DNA of 64,000 bases from a virus. The notes beneath the pieces are model-generated. The model worked only from the letters and a program-made list of their open reading frames with translations, did no database searches and was not told where the DNA came from. Both the position numbers and the translations under genes were made by a program. The stretch lies in IMG/VR virus record IMGVR_UViG_3300013102_000032, positions 1-64,000 of that record. The stretch is one strand, 5' to 3'. This document shows positions 60,607 to 64,000 of this stretch, one piece after another (the first letter of the stretch is position 1; every line of letters starts with the position of its first letter).

Positions 60607-60857
60607 TTCATTACAATTTCTAATCTATATCCTAATGCTTCTGCTAATTTATATAACGTTGAAAATGAAGGAATGTCTACACCGTTCTCAATTCTTGAAA
60701 TAGTCTTTTGTGCCACAGTTGATAGTTCTGATAGTTTTCTTTGAGATATACCTTTTTCTGTTCTTATATCTATGATTTCACCAACAAGTTCAAGTTTTGC
60801 GTATAGTTCGCCATCAGTGTTTTTTAAAGCTTCTTTGATTTCTTCAAAAGTGCTCAT
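60597..60857 (-). CDS. XRE-family HTH regulator / antitoxin-like protein
   Basis: An 86-residue protein with a typical HTH_3 domain: IIDIRTEKGISQRKLSELST, then KTISRIENGVDIPSFSTLYK and LAEALGYRLEIVM. The HigA/antitoxin-like end suits a small repressor. ATG 60857 follows AAGGAGTG; the ATG at 60926 lies near the inverted repeat and lacks a ribosome site. It probably binds the 18-base inverted repeat upstream and controls its own unit. Confidence 0.85.
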   Translation of the reverse strand: MSTFEEIKEALKNTDGELYAKLELVGEIIDIRTEKGISQRKLSELSTVAQKTISRIENGVDIPSFSTLYKLAEALGYRLEIVMKKD

Positions 60858-60930
60858 GAAATATTCACTCCTTCGTAGTTTGTGTCTACTGTGCAATACG
60901 ATTGATAAAATTGATGTTTTATCCATTTAC

Positions 60931-60983
60931 AAACACAACATATAGTGTGTCAATCGGTATATCATACACTATATGTTGTGTTT
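60931..60983 (-). promoter_or_regulatory. XRE operator: 18-base perfect inverted repeat
   Basis: AAACACAACATATAGTGT (60931-60948) and its exact complement (60966-60983) are separated by 17 bases that hold a TTGACA-like -35 (60953-60948, minus strand). The -10 is weak (GTAAAT), which suits a regulated promoter. Confidence 0.7.
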
Positions 60984-60987
60984 TGAC

Positions 60988-61275
60988 TCAACCAATATGT
61001 AAATCCCAATAATCATACGCATCTTCGATTAATTTAACCAAATCTTTATCTGGTTCACTATACCATATTCCATAATCGACAAATAATCTATGATAGAATA
61101 TTGTAGCCGACCTTCTATAACTTCCCTTGCGGATATAAGTCTCACCATTACCCATACGACAGAAGTAATAATCCTTCCATCTAAACCAAGTTTCACCATT
61201 TCTCCCTAATACTTCTTCGTGAGGCAGATATGTCATTAGCCTTACGATTCCACTATAGTCTAGCTTCATTGCCAT
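60988..61275 (-). CDS. Hypothetical protein
   Basis: A 95-residue protein with many aromatic and Arg residues (MKLDYSGIVRLMTYLPHEEV, GETWFRWKDYYFCR). Mixed alpha/beta. AAGGAG supports ATG 61275. It lies directly upstream of the XRE operator. No family is recognised. Confidence 0.55.
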   Translation of the reverse strand: MAMKLDYSGIVRLMTYLPHEEVLGRNGETWFRWKDYYFCRMGNGETYIRKGSYRRSATIFYHRLFVDYGIWYSEPDKDLVKLIEDAYDYWDLHIG

Positions 61276-61578
61276 TTATATCCGCTCCTTGTTAGCCATT
61301 TTCTTATAAAGATAAGGGTATTTCTTTCTCAAAATAAATTCCTTTACTGTTCTGGTGGTGCGTGGATATATATCTTTAAAGTATATAATAAGAAACATAA
61401 GTGTGAAAATCATAGTTAATATAAATGGTGCTAGTATTGATACTGGCGTTCCCAAGCTCATTATAAACCATGTCAAACCTATGAATACTGGATACATCTT
61501 GAAGAAATCTCTCACATACTTAAACTTTCTAATGTCATAGTATAATGCGTATGAGTAGTGTTTTAGTTTTGCTATCAT
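61276..61578 (-). CDS. Two-helix membrane protein
   Basis: A 100-residue protein with two membrane segments (residues of about 29-45 and 47-65) and basic ends (KEFILRKKYPYLYKKM). ATG 61578 follows AAGGAG better than the GTG at 61590, which overlaps that site. Its stop directly precedes the next ATG. The function is unknown. Confidence 0.6.
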   Translation of the reverse strand: MIAKLKHYSYALYYDIRKFKYVRDFFKMYPVFIGLTWFIMSLGTPVSILAPFILTMIFTLMFLIIYFKDIYPRTTRTVKEFILRKKYPYLYKKMANKERI

Positions 61579-61608
61579 GTTTTCTCTCACTCCTTATCAT
61601 CTATATAT

Positions 61609-61637
61609 AGTATACCATTATTTTTATCGTTTGTCAA
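61609..61637 (-). promoter_or_regulatory. Early promoter for the 61578-60988 unit
   Basis: Minus strand: TTGACA (61637-61632), 17-base spacer ending TGG, TATACT (61614-61609). Confidence 0.88.
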
Positions 61638-61640
61638 CAG

Positions 61641-61829
61641 TTAATTTTCATCTTCGGATAATTGAAAGCCTTCTAGTATCTTATTCTCTTCCATATCTAT
61701 ATAAAAATAAATGTCAGTATCTCTAAGTCTATATAAACCTACAATACCAACATTATCATATCCTACTTCATCGCCATTCCAATCCGATGACCATAGCAAA
61801 TCTTTATTAAATTCTAATACAATTGTCAT
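61641..61829 (-). CDS. Small acidic hypothetical protein
   Basis: A 62-residue acidic, beta-rich protein (LEFNKDLLWSSDWNGDEVGY). It overlaps the upstream gene by four bases (ATGA), so the two are coupled. No family is recognised. Confidence 0.55.
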   Translation of the reverse strand: MTIVLEFNKDLLWSSDWNGDEVGYDNVGIVGLYRLRDTDIYFYIDMEENKILEGFQLSEDEN

Positions 61830-62098
61830 AAATTTGCTTCCTCATCAAGTGTTTCAGCATTGTCTTTCATGTATTTGGACAACTTTTTGTATCCATCTGT
61901 ATTTATATCTTCTGAAAACCCTCTGAAACCAACTCTTGCAGGATATACATTTGTTATTTCTGTTACTTGACCACCTTTGCCATCTGGACACCTTACCTCT
62001 TCCACAACTAAAGCCCATCCAAACGCATGTAATGTTGTATTTATAAACCAAAATAATCCTGTGTCTCTAAACTCTTGCCATGATTTTTCTTCCATCAT
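61826..62098 (-). CDS. Hypothetical protein with W/F-rich fold
   Basis: A 90-residue protein (SWQEFRDTGLFWFINTTLHA, FGWALVVEEV, VYPARVGFRGFSED) resembling small phage proteins of unknown role. ATG 62098 is eight bases after AAGGAG; the GTG at 62107 overlaps that site. It has coupled translation with the next gene. Confidence 0.6.
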   Translation of the reverse strand: MMEEKSWQEFRDTGLFWFINTTLHAFGWALVVEEVRCPDGKGGQVTEITNVYPARVGFRGFSEDINTDGYKKLSKYMKDNAETLDEEANL

Positions 62099-62110
62099 AT
62101 TTTTCACTCC

Positions 62111-62395
62111 TTATTCATATCCTACAATCTCTGTTTTGATCTTTGGATTCATCTGCCTTGCGGTATATCCTATACTATTACAAACATCGCAATCGCTATT
62201 TAAAGGTTGTAAATCTTCTGCCCATCCGCTATCTGGAAGACCTCTAGGATACATGTTTATAATTTTGGTAGTAAATCCAAAACCTTGACACTTAGGGCAT
62301 TCAAATTTATTTATACCCTTCTTTTTCTTAATAATCTCTTCTATTTGTATATTTCCATATTGCTCCATCAAAATCTCTAGGTCACGTATCCTCAT
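62111..62395 (-). CDS. DnaJ-type zinc-finger-like small protein
   Basis: A 94-residue protein with C-P-K-C-Q-G-F-G-F near residue 33 and C-D-V-C-N-S-I-G-Y near residue 69, close to the C-x-x-C-x-G-x-G repeats of DnaJ zinc fingers. No J domain is present here. It probably binds one zinc ion; partners are unknown. AGGAGG precedes the ATG. Confidence 0.65.
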   Translation of the reverse strand: MRIRDLEILMEQYGNIQIEEIIKKKKGINKFECPKCQGFGFTTKIINMYPRGLPDSGWAEDLQPLNSDCDVCNSIGYTARQMNPKIKTEIVGYE

Positions 62396-62405
62396 GATAT
62401 ACCTC

Positions 62406-62582
62406 CTATGTGAATCTTAAATACAATCTTTCTTCGTTACGGTACACTTGTACATCTCCTATATCAACTACTGTTTCAATGTATTTTCCACCATAATCTT
62501 CGCCAATATCAGTTCGAATTTCAATATCTCCGCTTAAAAACATTTCTTTAAGAGCCTTCTTCAACTGTTCTTCAAAATTCAA
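62406..62582 (-). CDS. Small hypothetical protein
   Basis: A 58-residue protein with a TTG start at 62582, six bases after GAGGTG. Helical N-terminus (FEEQLKKALKEMFLSGDIEI) and beta-rich C-terminus. No family is recognised. Confidence 0.5.
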   Translation of the reverse strand: MNFEEQLKKALKEMFLSGDIEIRTDIGEDYGGKYIETVVDIGDVQVYRNEERLYLRFT

Positions 62583-62619
62583 TATCAACACCTCTTATTT
62601 TATAGAATTTTACTAATCT

Positions 62620-62838
62620 TTAATAGTATCTCTTTTCAATTTTAATATAATCATATTCAACTTCATCTTCTTTTGAAAGTTTAACATGTAGTGCAATTTC
62701 TGTTTCATTTGGATAAAAATCGAAAGGAATAGACTCTTCTACAATTCCTTTTCCGATAAATTTATTTCGCCAATGTCCACCAATAAGCATGTCTATAAAT
62801 ATATTTCCGTAATAACAGATTACAAATTTCTCCTTCAA
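62620..62838 (-). CDS. Small hypothetical protein with TTG start
   Basis: A 72-residue beta-rich protein (KFVICYYGNIFIDMLIGGHW). TTG 62838 lies seven bases after AGGAGG, which makes the start convincing. No family is recognised. An ATAAAA-family hairpin precedes it. Confidence 0.6.
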   Translation of the reverse strand: MKEKFVICYYGNIFIDMLIGGHWRNKFIGKGIVEESIPFDFYPNETEIALHVKLSKEDEVEYDYIKIEKRYY

Positions 62839-62853
62839 ATTTATTCCTCCTAG

Positions 62854-62871
62854 TTAAAATGAGAATTTTAT
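62854..62871 (-). repeat. Hairpin of the ATAAAA family, copy 8
   Basis: Arms TTAAAA / TTTTAT, loop TGAGAA; it contains the TAA stop (62870-62868) of the upstream gene. Confidence 0.6.
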
Positions 62872-63128
62872 TCATCTATTCTTAATTCTAATGCTTGCCT
62901 CCAACAGTTATAACATTGTAAAGATTGTGCTTGCCATCCATGCACATCTTCCTTTTCACACAATCCTTCAAAATCATCAAGTCCAAAGTTCATTGGACAC
63001 CCTGCTAAAATTGATAAGTCACCATTTTTAATATCTTTCTCATTATCTAAACAGTTCTGTAAATGTTCAATATCATGAGTTTTAATAGTCTCGCAATAAT
63101 TTAGAATAACATCTTTTCCTGTTTTCAT
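62868..63128 (-). CDS. Cys-rich small protein
   Basis: An 86-residue acidic protein with five cysteines, including AGCPMNFGL, EGLCEKED and LQCYNCWRQALE. It may bind metal or form disulfides. Similar short proteins lie in phage early regions, but no function is known. AAGGGGTG precedes the ATG. Confidence 0.6.
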   Translation of the reverse strand: MKTGKDVILNYCETIKTHDIEHLQNCLDNEKDIKNGDLSILAGCPMNFGLDDFEGLCEKEDVHGWQAQSLQCYNCWRQALELRIDE

Positions 63129-63142
63129 ATCTTCACCCCTTA

Positions 63143-63160
63143 TTAAAATAGAAGTTTTAT
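63143..63160 (-). repeat. Hairpin of the ATAAAA family, copy 9
   Basis: Arms TTAAAA / TTTTAT, loop TAGAAG, starting five bases after the TAA stop (63167-63165) of the upstream gene on the minus strand. Confidence 0.6.
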
Positions 63161-63164
63161 CAAT

Positions 63165-63413
63165 TTATCGTCTTATGTATTCTTGTCTTCCACTAGCGTA
63201 GTATTTTACTTCTTTATACATAGGGTCATCTAGTTTTTCTACTCTCAAAACTATATTATCTTTATGCCTGTCTCTATTAACAATTGCTTGACAAGGGTTC
63301 TCTTTGGTGCAAGTGCATTTTGATTTATTCACATACCCTTGCCCACCTTCTTTTGCATAGCAGAATTTATTTTCTTTTACTATTTTTTGTATCATATCAA
63401 GTATCTCGCTCAT
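63165..63413 (-). CDS. Small Cys-containing hypothetical protein
   Basis: An 82-residue basic protein with a Cys cluster (KSKCTCTKENPCQAIVNRDR) that could hold metal. A helical N-terminus and a basic tail (YYASGRQEYIRR) are visible. AAAGGAGG precedes ATG 63413. No family is recognised. Confidence 0.6.
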   Translation of the reverse strand: MSEILDMIQKIVKENKFCYAKEGGQGYVNKSKCTCTKENPCQAIVNRDRHKDNIVLRVEKLDDPMYKEVKYYASGRQEYIRR

Positions 63414-63427
63414 AGCTTTCCTCCTTT

Positions 63428-63445
63428 ATAAAACTCGCATTTTAT
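63428..63445 (-). repeat. ATAAAA-N6-TTTTAT hairpin, copy 10
   Basis: Loop CTCGCA. It contains the TAA stop (63444-63442) of the methylase gene. Confidence 0.65.
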
Positions 63446-64000
63446 CTATTAACTTTTACTAATTTTTCACTAGATTTTGTTATCGCCTTATGGCTCAAGT
63501 TAGAATTATGCACTTTTTCCCATAGAATTTCATGCTCAACATACTGTGGTATATCACATTCAGAAACTAGCACAACATTATTTTTACTCATTTCTTTGCA
63601 CCAATTCCAAAAATCTTCATGATTAAAATCATCACTATCATATCTGGTACTTTTTTGAGTTGTATTTGCATATGGTGGGTCACAATATAATACAGCATTT
63701 TTAATATCAGAATAGTCACGATAATCTTTGCAAGTAAATTCAACATCTATTAAATTACTCATCTGTTTTATGGTTTTTTCGATACTACCCTCTATATGAT
63801 TATCATATCTACTTCTCGCAAATCCTCCCCACCATTTGCCACCATATGAATAGTGAAATCCAACTAATCCCACAAGATACTTTGGTAAATTGTTCTGATT
63901 ATTTTTAACATAAGTATAATACTCTTTTGTAAATTGTAATTTATTTGGTTGCCAACCGCTCTGTAATTCTTTCCACATTTCTATTAAGAATGAATGACTG
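63442..64000 (-). CDS. D12-class DNA adenine methyltransferase, start beyond the window
   Basis: The frame stays open to the window edge (186 residues visible), so the N-terminus lies outside. It shows WKELQSGWQPNKLQFTKEYY, then VLYCDPPYANTTQ with the catalytic DPPY motif and FWNWCKEMSKNNVVLVSE, the order of Dam/D12-class enzymes that methylate adenine N6 using SAM. The SAM-binding F-x-G-x-G motif would lie upstream. It probably protects phage DNA from restriction. Confidence 0.88.
   Translation of the reverse strand, partial: SHSFLIEMWKELQSGWQPNKLQFTKEYYTYVKNNQNNLPKYLVGLVGFHYSYGGKWWGGFARSRYDNHIEGSIEKTIKQMSNLIDVEFTCKDYRDYSDIKNAVLYCDPPYANTTQKSTRYDSDDFNHEDFWNWCKEMSKNNVVLVSECDIPQYVEHEILWEKVHNSNLSHKAITKSSEKLVKVNR

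Noticed and set aside
1-64000. CRISPR arrays, tRNA or rRNA genes, transposons, integrase
   Set aside because: No regular spacer-repeat arrays, cloverleaf-like sequences, transposase or integrase motifs were seen on reading; a tRNA scan would be needed to exclude a diverged tRNA.

Overview
The window looks like part of the genome of a large, AT-rich, probably lytic tailed phage of a Bacillota host such as a Bacillus relative. The evidence is a tail and lysis module (tail fibres, XkdX-like protein, Tal-like tail protein, amidase endolysin, LLH-type holin) next to a long early module. The early module encodes DNA replication, nucleotide metabolism, type II topoisomerase, DNA and RNA ligases and many very small genes. 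Shine-Dalgarno sites (AGGAGG, GAGGTG types) are strong, and GTG and TTG starts are common. I saw no rRNA, tRNA, CRISPR array, IS element or integrase.

Bases 1-18667 (plus strand) hold the late module: a cut-off tail fibre with heptad repeats, a fibre with an internal duplication, a very large Asp-box (sialidase-like) fibre, XkdW/XkdX-position genes, a run of Ig-like, FnIII and lectin-like proteins, a Tal-like tail protein, a FnIII adhesin, an amidase and two holin-type membrane proteins, ending in a strong terminator. A perfect early-type promoter overlapped by an inverted repeat sits inside this module at 12776-12837. A plus-strand gene at 18775-19407 (coiled coil plus a possible winged helix) follows, then a terminator at the convergence point.

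Bases 19478-64000 are almost entirely minus strand. Promoter-defined units, read right to left, include: methylase and small genes (64-61 kb); an XRE regulator, a hidden plus-strand 38-residue membrane ORF and an MBL-fold enzyme (61-59 kb); a nucleotidyltransferase, topoisomerase B and A subunits and a PcfJ-like protein (59-52 kb); nrdH-I-E-F and dUTPase (52-47 kb); a PD-(D/E)XK-like protein, guanylate kinase, J-domain protein, lipoprotein and intracellular subtilisin (47-42.5 kb); RNA ligase, PNK-HD fusion, ClpP-like 2 and DNA ligase (42.4-37.8 kb); a SLOG-like protein, RelA/SpoT-type HD protein, small genes, NADAR protein, lipoprotein, Prs-like and Nampt-like proteins (37.8-30.2 kb); YqeY, HTH proteins, thymidylate synthase, DHFR and ClpP-like 1 (29.7-25.9 kb); HD nucleotidase-like and thymidine kinase; DnaE polymerase; and a RuvC-like resolvase.

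Nineteen early promoters (18 minus strand, 1 plus) share a TTGACA or TTGACT -35, an exact 17-base spacer and a TATAAT-like -10, usually with a TGN extension. Ten copies of an 18-base hairpin (arms ATAAAA/TTTTAT or a one-base variant, 6-base loop) lie almost always at the stop codons of small genes.

The most notable biology is a cluster acting on NAD, ADP-ribose or alarmones between 30.2 and 37.8 kb. It pairs a Prs-like with a Nampt-like protein, the signature of the anti-defence NAD+ reconstitution pathway NARP1, near NADAR, SLOG and RelA/SpoT-HD proteins. All functions are read from motifs by eye; no database search was run.
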